Assembly (NCBI RefSeq): GCF_016785095.1
Contig: NZ_JAEKJB010000002.1
Span: forward strand, 310,001 to 374,000
Origin: Alloalcanivorax marinus
GTDB lineage: Bacteria; Pseudomonadota; Gammaproteobacteria; Pseudomonadales; Alcanivoracaceae
Length of the DNA stretch: 64,000 nt
Reading direction: 5' to 3'
The notes under the pieces: generated by a model
Seen by the model: only the letters and a program-made list of their open reading frames with translations
The model's database searches: none
Told to the model about the DNA's origin: nothing
Shown here: positions 37,126-46,682 of the stretch, one piece after another
Numbering within the stretch: position 1 is the first letter of the stretch
Layout of the letters: each line of letters begins with the position of its first letter
Translations under genes and position numbers: made by a program

Positions 37126-37365
37126 ATGCGAAATCTCTACCGTATTTTTCTGATTCTGGTCTTGCTGGCGGTGTTCGGCCTGGCCTTTCTGTTCGTGACC
37201 GTGAATACCCAGCCCGTTACCCTGTCGCTGCCGGTTTCCGGCCTGCAATGGCAGGTGACCCTGGGCGCGCTGGTGGTGCTGTTGCTGGCCGCCGGTCTGC
37301 TGCTTGGGCTGGTGACCGGACTGGGCCTGCGGGGTATGCGTGGTCTGTTCGGGTCCCGTTCATGA
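37126..37365 (+). CDS. lapA: Lipopolysaccharide assembly protein LapA (YciS)
   Basis: This is a 79-residue inner-membrane protein with two hydrophobic helices (IFLILVLLAVFGLAFLFV and VTLGALVVLLLAAGLLLGLV) separated by the NTQPVTLSLPV segment typical of the LapA domain. With LapB it tunes LpxC degradation by FtsH and thereby LPS synthesis. The start is ATG 37126 or the GTG one codon earlier. Its stop overlaps lapB by 4 bases. Confidence 0.9.
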   Translation: MRNLYRIFLILVLLAVFGLAFLFVTVNTQPVTLSLPVSGLQWQVTLGALVVLLLAAGLLLGLVTGLGLRGMRGLFGSRS

Positions 37366-38540
37366 GTGAACCGCTTTGGCTCATTCCGCTGTTCTTCTTC
37401 GCCATCGCCACCGGCTTCTACCTGGGGCGGCGGGAAGGTAAACGCCGCCAGCGCCGGCGTATGGAATCGCTTTCCCAGGAGTACGTGGCCGGCCTCAACT
37501 TCCTGCTCAACGAAGAGCCGGACAAGGCGGTGGAAGCCCTGCTCAACAGCCTGGAAGTATCCGACCAGACCCTGGAAACCCACCTCAGCATGGCGCGGCT
37601 GTTCCGCAAACGCGGTGAGTTCGACCGCGCCACCCTGATTCACTCCCACCTGTTGGAGCAGGGCGAACTGCCGCGCCCCACCCAGGAGCAGATCCAGCTG
37701 GAGCTGGCCGAGGACTATCTCGCCGGCGGTCTGTTCGACCGCGCCGAGGAGGTGCTGCTGGAGATGCTGGATCAGGATTGCGAAAAGCGCGAGCCGGTGG
37801 TGCGCCAGCTCACCCACCTCTACGAACAGGAGCGGGACTGGAGCAGCGCTATCTCCATGGGCGAGCAACTGGTCAAGAGCGACCCCAAGATCGCTCCGAT
37901 CCTGGCCCATTACTGCTGCGAGGAAGCCGACGCGCAGATCGCCCGTGGCGAGTTCACCCCGGCGCGCCGCATGCTGCGCCGGGCCCTGGGCTTCGACAAG
38001 CAGTGCGTGCGCGCCAGCGTCGTTCAGGGGCGCCTGGAAATGCGCGAGGAGCAATGGAACGAGGCCATCGACGCGTTCAAGCGCATTTGGAAACAGGACC
38101 CGGATTTCTTCGACGAAGTGCTCGACGAGCTGCGCCAGTGCTACCAGCACCTGGAAAAGGAAGAGGATTTCATCAAGCTGCTCGCCGACATCAGCGCCGA
38201 ACGGCCCTCCACCGCCCGGGTGCTGCTGCTGTCCGAGCAACTGCGTGAACGCTACGGCGACCGCGAGGCGGCGGATTTCATCGCCGACTACATGAAGGCC
38301 AACCCCTCGGTGCGCGGTCTGCACCGCATCATCGACATGAACCTGCAGGGTTCCGCCCAGGGCGAGGCCCGCGAGCACCTGGGCATGCTCAAGGAACTTA
38401 CCGAGCGGCTCACCTCGGACAAAACCGTTTATCAATGCCGCCGCTGCGGCTTCCAGACCCCGCTGCTGCAATGGCGCTGCCCGAGCTGTCGCCGTTGGGG
38501 CACCATCAAACCCCGCTCCGAAGGAGGCAGCCAATCGTGA
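37362..38540 (+). CDS. lapB: Lipopolysaccharide assembly protein LapB (YciM)
   Basis: This is a 392-residue membrane-anchored protein. One N-terminal helix ([18 protein letters not shown]) precedes a basic patch, then TPR repeats through about residue 345. A C-terminal rubredoxin-like knuckle follows (YQCRRCGF...[11 protein letters not shown], two CxxC pairs). It regulates LpxC turnover at the inner membrane. The start at ATG 37362 overlaps the lapA stop. Its stop overlaps pyrF (GTGA). Confidence 0.95.
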   Translation: MSEPLWLIPLFFFAIATGFYLGRREGKRRQRRRMESLSQEYVAGLNFLLNEEPDKAVEALLNSLEVSDQTLETHLSMARLFRKRGEFDRATLIHSHLLEQGELPRPTQEQIQLELAEDYLAGGLFDRAEEVLLEMLDQDCEKREPVVRQLTHLYEQERDWSSAISMGEQLVKSDPKIAPILAHYCCEEADAQIARGEFTPARRMLRRALGFDKQCVRASVVQGRLEMREEQWNEAIDAFKRIWKQDPDFFDEVLDELRQCYQHLEKEEDFIKLLADISAERPSTARVLLLSEQLRERYGDREAADFIADYMKANPSVRGLHRIIDMNLQGSAQGEAREHLGMLKELTERLTSDKTVYQCRRCGFQTPLLQWRCPSCRRWGTIKPRSEGGSQS

Positions 38541-39232
38541 CCGCCGACAGCCCCATCATCGTCGCCCTGGACTACGCCGAGCCCGAGGCCGCTCTGGCCA
38601 TGGCCGACCGGCTGGACCCGGCCCGGGTCCGGGTCAAGGTGGGCAAGGAGCTGTTCACGCGGGGTGGCCCGGCGGTGGTGGAGGCGCTGCGTGAGCGCGG
38701 CTTTCAGGTGTTTCTGGACCTGAAATTCCACGATATTCCCAACACCGTGGCCGGCGCCATCCGCGCCGCCGCCGATCTCGGCGTGTGGATGGTCAATGTG
38801 CACGCCAGCGGCGGCGGGCGCATGCTGGACGCGGCCCGCGAGGCGCTGGCCGGCCTGGCCACGCCACCGCGTCTGATCGCGGTCACCGTGCTGACCAGCC
38901 AGACCGACGAAGACCTCAGGGAAATCGGCCTGACCGACAGCGCCGAGGCGCAGGTGCGCCGGCTGGCGACGCTGACCCGCGACCATGGCCTGGACGGCGT
39001 GGTGTGCTCGGCCCGGGAGGCCGCCATGCTGCGAGAGCTGTGCGGGCCGGACTTCGACCTGGTGACGCCGGGCATCCGCCCGGCGGGCAGCGCCGGCGAC
39101 GATCAGCGCCGCGTGGTGACGCCCCGGGAAGCCCGGGACCTGGGCGTAAGCCACATGGTGATCGGTCGTCCCATCACCCGTGCGCAAAATCCTACGGCGG
39201 TGGTGGACGAGATCCTACACAGTCTTTCCTGA
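38537..39232 (+). CDS. pyrF: Orotidine 5'-phosphate decarboxylase
   Basis: This is a 231-residue TIM-barrel enzyme for the last step of UMP synthesis. The active-site [16 protein letters not shown] carries the Asp-Lys-Asp set. IIVALDYAE near the N terminus and VTPGIRPAG plus VIGRPITRA at the phosphate site are canonical. The start is GTG 38537, overlapping the lapB stop by 4 bases, with a perfect AAGGAGG nine bases upstream. It is the last gene of the gyrA-to-pyrF series. Confidence 0.97.
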   Translation: MTADSPIIVALDYAEPEAALAMADRLDPARVRVKVGKELFTRGGPAVVEALRERGFQVFLDLKFHDIPNTVAGAIRAAADLGVWMVNVHASGGGRMLDAAREALAGLATPPRLIAVTVLTSQTDEDLREIGLTDSAEAQVRRLATLTRDHGLDGVVCSAREAAMLRELCGPDFDLVTPGIRPAGSAGDDQRRVVTPREARDLGVSHMVIGRPITRAQNPTAVVDEILHSLS

Positions 39233-39354
39233 AACACGCGCAAAAACTCACAGCATTCGCTGACAGCCAGTCTCCGTCTTCTTTCCTACAGTGAAGTGGC
39301 TTTTACGCAAACCCACTTTTCAAGGAAATGGAAAAGGAAGAAAGGAGAATCATG

Positions 39355-39702
39355 ATGCGATTTCTGATCAATGGATTGACCCTGCGCGGCGCCGCGCCCA
39401 TGCGACGGCTGGCCTTCACCCTGATGCTGGGCATGCTGCTGGTGACCGGCGCGCCGTTGGCCCAGGCTGCTCCGGAGGCCCCCGCCGCCAGCGCCGGTGC
39501 CGCCGCCAGCGCGCCGGTGAACCTCAATACCGCCAGCGCCGAGGAGCTTCAGGCCCTGCGTGGCGTGGGCCCCAAGACCGCCGAGCTGATCGTGCGCTGG
39601 CGGGAGGAGGAGGGCCCGTTCCAGTCCGTGGAGCAGTTGCTGGCGATCAAGGGCATTGGCGAGAAGACCCTGGCGCGCCTGCGCGACCAGATCACGCTCT
39701 GA
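39355..39702 (+). CDS. ComEA-like helix-hairpin-helix DNA-binding protein
   Basis: This is a 115-residue exported protein. A hydrophobic signal segment (RRLAFTLMLGMLLVTG, APLAQA) precedes an Ala/Pro-rich linker and a tandem HhH domain (VNLNTASAEELQALRGVGPK; LLAIKGIGEKTLARLRDQI) as in ComEA, which binds incoming DNA during natural transformation. Many gammaproteobacteria carry such short forms without proven competence. AGGAG ends 7 bases before ATG 39355; ATG 39352 is one codon earlier. The 122-base upstream gap (39233-39354) shows nothing else recognisable. Confidence 0.88.
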   Translation: MRFLINGLTLRGAAPMRRLAFTLMLGMLLVTGAPLAQAAPEAPAASAGAAASAPVNLNTASAEELQALRGVGPKTAELIVRWREEEGPFQSVEQLLAIKGIGEKTLARLRDQITL

Positions 39703-39767
39703 TCGGCGACACCCCGCTTTAGCGCGGAAACGCCCTCCCTGCGAGCTCTCCGACGATTTCCGCGTGT

Positions 39768-39800
39768 CCGGCCTCCCTGCCCCGGGGTGGCCGGCTTTTT
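39768..39800 (+). terminator. Intrinsic terminator after the HhH gene
   Basis: CCGGCC (39768-39773) pairs with GGCCGG (39789-39794), with an inner GCCCCGGGGT loop region, followed by TTTTT. It lies 66 bases after the stop. Confidence 0.75.
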
Positions 39801-39824
39801 CGTTGGCGTGGGCCGGCACGCGGT

Positions 39825-39845
39825 GGAAGCGGCTTCAGCCGCGAT
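39825..39845. repeat. REP-like single unit, degraded
   Basis: GGAAGCGGCTTCAGCCGCGAT lacks the usual GTAGGA start but keeps the full palindrome. It lies between the terminator and the 3' end of nth. Confidence 0.7.
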
Positions 39846-39852
39846 CATTGGC

Positions 39853-40491
39853 TTAAGCCGGGCGTTGGGAAAGGGGGAACTCGCACAGGTCGGCGATGAT
39901 GCATTCCCCGCATTTGGGTTTGCGCGCGGTGCAGGTGTAGCGACCGTGCAGGATCAACCAGTGGTGACAGTCGCGCTTGAACTCCTCGGGCACCACCCGC
40001 AGCAGGCGCTGTTCCACCTCCTGCACGTTCTTGCCCGGGGCGATGCGGGTGCGGTTGCTGACCCGGAAGATGTGGGTGTCCACGGCGATGGTGGGTTCGC
40101 CGAAGGCGGTGTTGAGCACTACGTTGGCGGTCTTGCGCCCGACCCCGGGCAGGGCCTCCAGGGCGGCCCGGGAGCGCGGCACCTGACCATCGTGCTGGTC
40201 CAGTAACTGGTCGCACAGCTTGATGATGTTCTCGGCCTTGGAATTGAACAGGCCGATGGTCTTGATGTACTCCTTGAGCCCGTCCACGCCCAGGGCGCGG
40301 ATCGCCGCCGGGGTGTTGGCCACCGGGAACAGGCGCGCGGTGGCTTTGTTCACGCCCACGTCGGTGGCCTGGGCGGACAGCACCACCGCCACCAACAGTT
40401 CGAAGGCGGAGTCGTAGTGCAGCTCGGTGGTGGGTTCCGGACGCTGGTCGCGCAGCCGGCGGAAAATCTCGGTGCGTTTCTCGCGGTTCAT
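39853..40491 (-). CDS. nth: Endonuclease III
   Basis: This is a 212-residue bifunctional DNA glycosylase/AP lyase for oxidised pyrimidines. The HhH motif is LPGVGRKTANVVL, with the catalytic Lys and the Asp in TIAVDTHIFRVSNR. The 4Fe-4S ligands follow the C-x6-C-x2-C-x5-C pattern (YTCTARKPKCGECIIADLC). The length is normal. It lies downstream of rnfE on the same strand, the usual rnf-nth linkage, but a glycine-zipper gene and a REP unit intervene. The start ATG 40491 has little SD. A GGGGCGGC-GAT-GCCGCCCC palindrome without a T-run lies upstream near 40550-40568. Confidence 0.97.
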   Translation of the reverse strand: MNREKRTEIFRRLRDQRPEPTTELHYDSAFELLVAVVLSAQATDVGVNKATARLFPVANTPAAIRALGVDGLKEYIKTIGLFNSKAENIIKLCDQLLDQHDGQVPRSRAALEALPGVGRKTANVVLNTAFGEPTIAVDTHIFRVSNRTRIAPGKNVQEVEQRLLRVVPEEFKRDCHHWLILHGRYTCTARKPKCGECIIADLCEFPLSQRPA

Positions 40492-40585
40492 AATGACGTT
40501 TGGCGCCTGGGGCGGGTCGGCGAAAACGCGCAGTATAACCGGGAAGGGCAGGGGCGGCGATGCCGCCCCGGGGGTGGGGCGTCGT

Positions 40586-41116
40586 TCAGTCGGTGATCAC
40601 CTGGCCGTTTTCCACCGGCAGACGGTCGCCGGGTTCGTCGTCCATGCGCACGGTATGGGTCTGGCCGTCCAGGCGATAGGTGACGTTGTAGCCGTTTTTC
40701 TCGGTGCGGGTGTTCATCACCGTCTCGCAGCGCTCCTCGGTGGTGGTGTAGGTGTTGCCTTGCTGCATCCGCTCCTGGGTTTTGTTGCCGGCGTAGCCGC
40801 CGGCGATGGCGCCCGCCGCGGTGGCCGCGTCCTTGCCGCTGCCGCCGCCGAACTGATGGCCGATGACGCCGCCCACCACCGCGCCGATCACGCTGCCGGC
40901 GACCTGGTGCTCATCCTTGACCGGCTTCTGGCGCTGCACCGTGACCTGCTGGCAGCGTTGCTCCGGCTCCTGATAGCTCTTGGTGGCCGGTTCCACCTTG
41001 ACCACTTCCGCGTAGCGATCAGCGTCACCGCTGATCGCCTGGTAACCGCCGTAGCCGACGCCGACCACCGCCAGGGTTCCGACCACGGCCAGTGCCACGG
41101 TTGCTGGTGTATTCAT
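40586..41116 (-). CDS. Glycine-zipper (17 kDa/SlyB-like) envelope protein
   Basis: This is a 176-residue protein: an N-terminal hydrophobic anchor or signal (ATVALAVVGTLAVVGVGYGG), no lipobox cysteine, and a central glycine zipper (VAGSVIGAVVGGVIGHQFGG, then AAGAIAGGYAGN). Beta-rich ends are held by two cysteines (EQRCQQVTV, EERCETVMN). Such proteins sit in the cell envelope, with unclear function. The start ATG 41116 has a perfect AGGAGG upstream. It lies between rnfE and nth with its own gaps (162 and 94 bases), so it is probably an independent unit. Confidence 0.82.
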   Translation of the reverse strand: MNTPATVALAVVGTLAVVGVGYGGYQAISGDADRYAEVVKVEPATKSYQEPEQRCQQVTVQRQKPVKDEHQVAGSVIGAVVGGVIGHQFGGGSGKDAATAAGAIAGGYAGNKTQERMQQGNTYTTTEERCETVMNTRTEKNGYNVTYRLDGQTHTVRMDDEPGDRLPVENGQVITD

Positions 41117-41207
41117 CGCAGCCTCCTTTTTTCTTCATGGCTTGGCGGATGTTTTAACCGAAACCGGGCGTGAAGGTTGTATAAGGTCGTTAAAAAAGGC
41201 GCGCGCC

Positions 41208-41258
41208 ATCGCGGCTCAAGCGGAACGCGGTCGTGGTAGGAGCGACTTCAGTCGCGAT
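41208..41258. repeat. REP-like pair (long-form remnant plus short form)
   Basis: The right unit, 41236-41258, is intact. The left, starting at 41208 (CATCGCGGCTCAAGCGGAAC), is a truncated long-form arm. It lies just downstream of the rnfE stop. Confidence 0.75.
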
Positions 41259-41278
41259 AAGGCCGGCGACAAGCTCAC

Positions 41279-41992
41279 CTACACCTTTCCGGTGGTGCGT
41301 ACCCGGCGGCTGGCTTTAGGCGCCTCCGCTTGCCGGGCCTTGCGGGCTTCCTTGAGGCGGCGGTCGATGACGTTCTTGCCGGCGATGATCAGTCCCAGGC
41401 CCAGGAAGGCCCCGGGCGGCAGCACGGCAAGCAGGAAGCCGGGGTAGTCGGGCACCACCTCCAGGCGCCAGCCGGCGGCGGCGGGGCCGAACAGAAGCTG
41501 CATGTTGTCGAACAGGGTGCCCTGGCCGAGCACCTCGCGCAGGGCGCCCAGGATCACCAGGATCACCAGGAAGCCGGCGCCCATCATGAAGCCGTCCACC
41601 AGGCTGGGCAGCACCGGGTGCTTGCTGGCGAAGGCGTCGGCGCGGCCCAGCACGGTGCAGTTGGTGACGATCAGCGGGATGAAGATGCCGAGGATTTCGT
41701 AAAGCTCGAAGGTGAAGGCGCGCATCAGCATCTCGATGATGGTCACCAGGGCGGCGATGATCATCACGAAGGCGGGCAGCCGCACGGCGTCGGTGACGTA
41801 GCCGCGAATCATCGACACCGCGCCGTTGGAGCCCATCAGCACCACCAGGGTGGCCAGCCCCAGGCCCAGGGCATTGACCACGGTGCCGGTGACCGCCAGC
41901 AGCGGGCACAGACCGAGAATCTGCACGGTGGCGGGGTTGTTGGTCCACAGGCCGTCCCGGGTGATTTTCTTGTAGTCCACGTCAGCCATCAC
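41279..41992 (-). CDS. rnfE: Ion-translocating oxidoreductase subunit RnfE
   Basis: This is a 237-residue integral membrane subunit. Family marks are [40 protein letters not shown] (with the membrane cysteine near the proposed intramembrane FeS centre) and several TM helices; the basic tail ([15 protein letters not shown]) is a little longer than usual. Rnf couples ferredoxin and NAD redox to ion transport. It is the last rnf gene, overlapping the rnfG end by 11 bases. Confidence 0.95.
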   Translation of the reverse strand: MMADVDYKKITRDGLWTNNPATVQILGLCPLLAVTGTVVNALGLGLATLVVLMGSNGAVSMIRGYVTDAVRLPAFVMIIAALVTIIEMLMRAFTFELYEILGIFIPLIVTNCTVLGRADAFASKHPVLPSLVDGFMMGAGFLVILVILGALREVLGQGTLFDNMQLLFGPAAAGWRLEVVPDYPGFLLAVLPPGAFLGLGLIIAGKNVIDRRLKEARKARQAEAPKASRRVRTTGKV

Positions 41993-42629
41993 AGGTCTCC
42001 GTGTCGTGGGGCAGGGCGGGGGCGGCGAACAGCTCGTCGCGGTGGGTATGGAAATAGCGCAGCGCCCGGTGCACGGCGCCGACCACGGCGCGCGGCGTGA
42101 TGGTGGCGCCGGTGAAGCTGTCGAAGTGGCCGCCGTCCTTTTTCACCGCCCAGCCGTCCTGGTCCGGATTGTCCAGGGAGGTGCCGTTGAACGACAGTAT
42201 CCAGTCCGACTTGCGGCGTTCGATTTTGTCGCCCAGGCCCGGGGTTTCATTGTGCGGTGGTACCGCGCGCACGCCCAGGATGCGACCGTCCATGTCCACG
42301 CCGACGATCAGGTTGATGGCGCCGCCGTAGCCGTCCGGGGCGGTGGCTTCCAGCACCGCGCCGCTGGGGGCGCCGTCGCGGCGGGCCCGGTAGAGGCTCT
42401 TGTCGCCGCGCCCGAGCAGTGGGTCGCGGGCCGCCACCCGGTCGTCGAGCAGCACGTTGTCGTGGTGGTCGGCGGGCATCACCTGGGCCAGGGAGCCGAT
42501 CAGCGCCTGCTGGCGGTTGCATTCCACCCGTGCCAGGGTGGCCTGGTTGGTGAGCGCCAGGGCGGCGGCGGTGCCGATGGCGAACAGCCCCAGGATCACG
42601 GCGTTGCGGGTCACGGCCTGGCGGATCAT
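41982..42629 (-). CDS. rnfG: Ion-translocating oxidoreductase subunit RnfG (FMN-binding)
   Basis: This is a 215-residue protein: an N-terminal TM anchor ([17 protein letters not shown]), then a periplasmic FMN_bind domain. The covalent FMN site is [13 protein letters not shown], with the Thr near residue 180. [13 protein letters not shown] is the other conserved piece. The start ATG 42629 overlaps the rnfD stop by 4 bases. Confidence 0.95.
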   Translation of the reverse strand: MIRQAVTRNAVILGLFAIGTAAALALTNQATLARVECNRQQALIGSLAQVMPADHHDNVLLDDRVAARDPLLGRGDKSLYRARRDGAPSGAVLEATAPDGYGGAINLIVGVDMDGRILGVRAVPPHNETPGLGDKIERRKSDWILSFNGTSLDNPDQDGWAVKKDGGHFDSFTGATITPRAVVGAVHRALRYFHTHRDELFAAPALPHDTETCDG

Positions 42630-43633
42630 GAGCGGGCTCCCTTGTGCCCGTAGGCCCGTGGCCGGGTGTAGTAATCGATGAAGGGCGCCGCCAGGTTGAG
42701 CAGCAGCACCGCGAAGGCCACCGCGTCCGGGTAGCCGCCGAAGGTGCGGATTACCCAGATCAGCACGCCGATCAGCAGGGCTTGGACGAAGCGGCCCAGG
42801 CGGCTGGTGGCGGCGCTCACCGGGTCGGTGGCGATGAAGAAGGCACCTAGCATGGCGCCGCCGGAAAACAGGTGGAACAGGGGGCCGGCGAACCGCGCCG
42901 CGTCGATCTGGTGGGCGATCAGTGCCGGCACGCCGAGGCCGGCCAGGAACGCCACCGGAATGTGCCAGCCGATCACCCGGCGCGCCAGCAGATAGAGACC
43001 GCCGATCAGGAACGCCAGGTTCACCCATTGCCAGCCGCGACCGGCCAGCACGCCCTGGAGGATGCCGTGCTCCGCCAGGGCGCCGGCGTCGCCGGCCCAG
43101 GTGCGGAAGGTGTCCAGCGGGGTGGCGCCGCTGAAGGCGTCCGCCGGTGTCTGGCCGAGGAACAGGGCGAGGCTGTCCGCCAGGGTCGGCGCCTGGCCCG
43201 GGGCGATCCACTGGGTCATGGCCACCGGGAATGAAATCAGCAGCAGCACATAGCCGACCATGGCCGGGTTGAACGGGTTCATGCCGAGCCCGCCATAGAG
43301 CTGCTTGGCCACCACGATGGCGAAGGCCACGCCGATCAGCGTCAGCCACCAGGGTGCCGTGGGCGGCAGCGCCAGCCCCAGTAGCACGGCGGTAACCAGG
43401 GCGCTGCCGTCACGCAGATAGAAGCCCACCGGCTTGCCCCGGGCACGCAGGAACAGGGCCTCGGCGGCCAGCGCCACGGCGGCGGCCCAGAGTACGTTGA
43501 ACAGCACTCCGGCGCCGAACTGCCAGACCAGCACCGCCAGACCGGGCAGGGTGGCCAGGATCACCCGGCGCATCACCGCGCCGGTGTCGGTGCGTTCCCG
43601 GGTGTGCGGGGAGGGGGCGTTGATCAGGCTCAT
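42626..43633 (-). CDS. rnfD: Ion-translocating oxidoreductase subunit RnfD
   Basis: This is a 335-residue polytopic subunit (NqrB/RnfD family). The second covalent flavin site is FSGATPLDTFR (Thr). MNPFNPAMVGYVLLLISFP and the ATDPVSAATSRLGR segments are canonical. About nine TM helices are visible. It overlaps rnfC and rnfG by 4 bases each, so the operon is tightly coupled. Confidence 0.96.
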   Translation of the reverse strand: MSLINAPSPHTRERTDTGAVMRRVILATLPGLAVLVWQFGAGVLFNVLWAAAVALAAEALFLRARGKPVGFYLRDGSALVTAVLLGLALPPTAPWWLTLIGVAFAIVVAKQLYGGLGMNPFNPAMVGYVLLLISFPVAMTQWIAPGQAPTLADSLALFLGQTPADAFSGATPLDTFRTWAGDAGALAEHGILQGVLAGRGWQWVNLAFLIGGLYLLARRVIGWHIPVAFLAGLGVPALIAHQIDAARFAGPLFHLFSGGAMLGAFFIATDPVSAATSRLGRFVQALLIGVLIWVIRTFGGYPDAVAFAVLLLNLAAPFIDYYTRPRAYGHKGARS

Positions 43634-46098
43634 TGGTCGTCCTCCACCAGCCCCTGTTCCTGCACCGCCTGTTTCAGGGCGCGACGGGCCACCTGGGCTT
43701 CTTCGTCCAGGGCGCGCAGTTCGCCGTCCAGGGTTTCCAGGGTGTCGGCGTCGGCGGTGTCGCGCAGCCGGGCCAGTTCGTCCGCTTTCTGGCGCAGCGC
43801 GGTTTCGGCGCGGGCCGCTTCCAGCTTGAGGGTCTTGAGGTCCTTGCCGGTGTGGGCGCGGATGTCCGCCTTGGCTTCCTCCACCAGGGCGTTGAGGGCG
43901 TCGCGGCAGTGGTCGGCCTTGGCCTTGAGCTTGTCCACCTTGGCGGCCAGGGCGTCCAGCCGCTCGCGGTCGTCGTCGCCGGCGTCGCGCTCGGTCCGCT
44001 CCAGAGCGGCGTGGGCTTCCTTGTACTGTTTGTGGGCCATGTTGTAGGCGGTCTTCAGGGCCTTGAGGCGTTTCTGGCGTTTGGCGGCGGCCTCCGGGTC
44101 CGCCTCCGGCGCCGAGGTGGTGGCGTCCCCGGTGGCCGGGGCGTTGTCCTGTGCCTTGCCAGTGGGCGCCAGTTTCACCACCGCGCCGGGGTTGGCCGCC
44201 TTGGCGTCGCGCAGCTCCGCCTTTAGGCGGTCCGCTTCCGCTTTGAGGGTGTCCGCCTTGGCGCGCAGATCGTGGGCGTTGTCGGTACCCTCAGCCTCGG
44301 CGGCCTTGGCCGCCTTCACCGCGGCCTTATAGGCACCGGAGGCCTCGCCCACGGCCTTCTTCAGGTCGGCCAGTAGATCCGTGGGCGCCGGTACCGGGGC
44401 GCCGGCAGCGGGGGCGCCGGCCTTGGCGTCGCGCAACTCCGCCTTGAGGCGGTCCGCCTCGGCCTTGAGCTGGTCGGCCCGGGCGCGCAGCTCGGCGGCG
44501 TTGTCCGTTTCCTGGGCCTCGGCGGTCTTGGCGGCTTTTACCGCCGCCTTGTAGGCGCTGGAGGCCTTGCCCACCGCTTTCTTGAGATCCGCCAGGCGGC
44601 GGTCGTCGCCGGCCGGGGCGGCGGCCTGCTTCTGGCGGTTGGCCTCCAGGCGCGCCCGGCGGCGGGCTTCCTTCTCTTCCCGTTCCTTCTCCAGGCGTGC
44701 CTGGCGGGCTTCGAAGCGCTCCCGGGCGCGGTCCGCCTTGAGCTGTTCGGCGGCCTGGTGGCGGATTTCGCCCTTGGCATAGCGGTAGTACTGCACCAGG
44801 GGGATGTGGCTGGGGCACACATAGGCGCAGGCGCCGCACTCGATGCAATCCATCAGGTCGTGCCGTTGGGCGCGCTCGAAGTCGTCGCTCTTGGCGTACC
44901 AGTACAGCTGCTGGGGCAGCAGGCTGGCCGGGCAGCTTTCCGCGCAGGCGCCGCAGCGGATGCAGGCCTGCTCCGGCGGTGGCTCGGGCAGCTCCTCCAG
45001 GGTGGCGGCGATCAGGCAGTTGCTGGTCTTGACCACCGGCACCGCCGGGTCGTGCAGGGTGAAGCCCATCATCGGGCCGCCCATCACCAGCCGGCCCAGG
45101 CGTTCGCCGTCCACGCCGGCGTGGCGCAGCAGGTCGCGCACCGGGGTGCCGAGCAGGGTCTCGTAGTTGCCGGGCCGGGCCACGGCGTCGCCGGTCACCG
45201 TTGTGACGCGGCGGATCAGCGGCTCGCCGTCGTGGACCGCCCGCTTGATCGCCCAGGCGGTGCCCACATTCTGGCACACCACGCCGCATTGGGCGGGGAG
45301 CGCGCCGCTGGGCACCTCCTTGCCGGTGAGCAGTTGGATCAGTTGTTTCTCGCCGCCGGAGGGGTACTTGGTGGGCACTACCCGCACTTCCATATCGGAG
45401 CCGGCGCAGGCGGCGCGCATGGCGGCGATGGCCTCGGGCTTGTTGTCCTCGATGCCGATCAGGGTGTGCTGGGGGTTGAGCAGGTACTGCAGCAGGCGGA
45501 TGCCGCCGGCGATCTCATCGGCCCGTTCACGCATCAGGCGGTCATCGGCGGTGATGTAGGGTTCGCACTCCACCGCGTTGATGATCAGTTGCTCCACCCG
45601 CTGCTGGTCGCCCAGGGTCACTTTCACGGCGGTGGGAAAGCCGGCGCCGCCCAGGCCGGCCACGCCGGCCTCGCGCAGCAGCGCCACCAGGCCGTCCGGG
45701 CCCAGGGCCGCCGGGTCCGCCACCGGGCGGCGTTCGATCCAGCGGTCCTCGCCATCCGGTTCCATGACAATGCAGAGCGCGTCCATGCCGGAGGGGTGTT
45801 GGATCGGGCGCGGGCCGATTGCCACCACGGTGCCGGAGGTAGGGGCGTGCAGGGCGGCACTCACCGCGCCCACCGGCTCGGCGATTTTTTCGCCCTTGAG
45901 CACCCGGTCGCCTTCCGCCACGCAGGGTTTGGCCGGCGCGCCCAGGTGCATATTCAGCGGCAGCACCAGTTGCGCCGGCAGCGGGCCAGGCTGGATCGGG
46001 GTGCCGTTGGAACGGCCCTTGTGCTGTGGTGGGTGGACGCCGCCGGGGAAGTCGAATACCGGTGCGGGTGGGCGCGCTTTACCAAACAGACCGAACAT
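43630..46098 (-). CDS. rnfC: Ion-translocating oxidoreductase subunit RnfC, with repeat-bearing C-terminal tail
   Basis: This is an 822-residue NADH/flavin and FeS subunit. The core (1-430) has FPGGVHPPQHKG, the glycine-rich GVAGLGGAGFPTAVK, PSGGEKQLIQLLTGKEVP, and two ferredoxin-type clusters (ACIRCGACAESCP near 378, DCIECGACAYVCP near 417). Residues about 450-822 are a long charged, Ala-rich coiled coil. It contains a 74-residue direct duplication (copies starting DLKKAVGKASSAYKAAVKAA at 504 and DLKKAVGEASGAYKAAVKAA at 578). E. coli RsxC also has an Ala-rich tail, but the repeats differ. The start ATG 46098 ([10 protein letters not shown]) shares 1 base with the rnfB stop. Confidence 0.95.
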   Translation of the reverse strand: MFGLFGKARPPAPVFDFPGGVHPPQHKGRSNGTPIQPGPLPAQLVLPLNMHLGAPAKPCVAEGDRVLKGEKIAEPVGAVSAALHAPTSGTVVAIGPRPIQHPSGMDALCIVMEPDGEDRWIERRPVADPAALGPDGLVALLREAGVAGLGGAGFPTAVKVTLGDQQRVEQLIINAVECEPYITADDRLMRERADEIAGGIRLLQYLLNPQHTLIGIEDNKPEAIAAMRAACAGSDMEVRVVPTKYPSGGEKQLIQLLTGKEVPSGALPAQCGVVCQNVGTAWAIKRAVHDGEPLIRRVTTVTGDAVARPGNYETLLGTPVRDLLRHAGVDGERLGRLVMGGPMMGFTLHDPAVPVVKTSNCLIAATLEELPEPPPEQACIRCGACAESCPASLLPQQLYWYAKSDDFERAQRHDLMDCIECGACAYVCPSHIPLVQYYRYAKGEIRHQAAEQLKADRARERFEARQARLEKEREEKEARRRARLEANRQKQAAAPAGDDRRLADLKKAVGKASSAYKAAVKAAKTAEAQETDNAAELRARADQLKAEADRLKAELRDAKAGAPAAGAPVPAPTDLLADLKKAVGEASGAYKAAVKAAKAAEAEGTDNAHDLRAKADTLKAEADRLKAELRDAKAANPGAVVKLAPTGKAQDNAPATGDATTSAPEADPEAAAKRQKRLKALKTAYNMAHKQYKEAHAALERTERDAGDDDRERLDALAAKVDKLKAKADHCRDALNALVEEAKADIRAHTGKDLKTLKLEAARAETALRQKADELARLRDTADADTLETLDGELRALDEEAQVARRALKQAVQEQGLVEDDQ

Positions 46099-46682
46099 CA
46101 CAGGTTGACCACCTCGATACGCTCTTCCGGCCGCCGGCCGATGCCGGCGGGACGATCCCAGCTCCAGGTGGCCAGGGTGGTGGCCCGGGGCAGCATGTCG
46201 ATGCAGTCCACCGGGCACGGCTCCACGCACAGGTCGCAGCCGGTGCATTCATCGGCGATCACGGTGTGCATCTGTTTGGCGGCGCCGACGATGGCGTCCA
46301 CCGGGCAGGCCTGGATGCACTTGGTGCAGCCGATGCATTCGTCCTCGCGGATAAAGGCCACCCGATCCTCGCCGGCGTCCTCGGCGCCGTCGTCGTCCAG
46401 GGGCAGTACCTCGCGGCCGAGAAGGTCGGCGAGGGCCTCCACGGTGGTCTCGCCGCCCGGCGGGCAGCGGTTGTGCTCCTCGCCCTCGGCGATGGCCTCG
46501 GCGTAGGGGCGGCAGCCGGGGTGGCCGCACTGGCCGCACTGGGTCTGTGGCAGCAGGGCGTCGATCTGGTCGACGATCGGGTCGCCTTCCACCTTGAACT
46601 TTTCCGAGGCGAAGCCCAGGGCGGCGCCGAATACGGCGGCCAGGGCCAGCAGGGCGGCGATCGCGATCAGCACCGTGGTCAT
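46098..46682 (-). CDS. rnfB: Ion-translocating oxidoreductase subunit RnfB
   Basis: This is a 194-residue ferredoxin-like subunit. An N-terminal TM helix precedes the CGQCGHPGC cluster loop ([19 protein letters not shown]) and two 4Fe-4S ferredoxin motifs ([34 protein letters not shown]). It passes electrons between ferredoxin and the membrane part. The start ATG 46682 overlaps the rnfA stop by 4 bases. Confidence 0.96.
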   Translation of the reverse strand: MTTVLIAIAALLALAAVFGAALGFASEKFKVEGDPIVDQIDALLPQTQCGQCGHPGCRPYAEAIAEGEEHNRCPPGGETTVEALADLLGREVLPLDDDGAEDAGEDRVAFIREDECIGCTKCIQACPVDAIVGAAKQMHTVIADECTGCDLCVEPCPVDCIDMLPRATTLATWSWDRPAGIGRRPEERIEVVNL

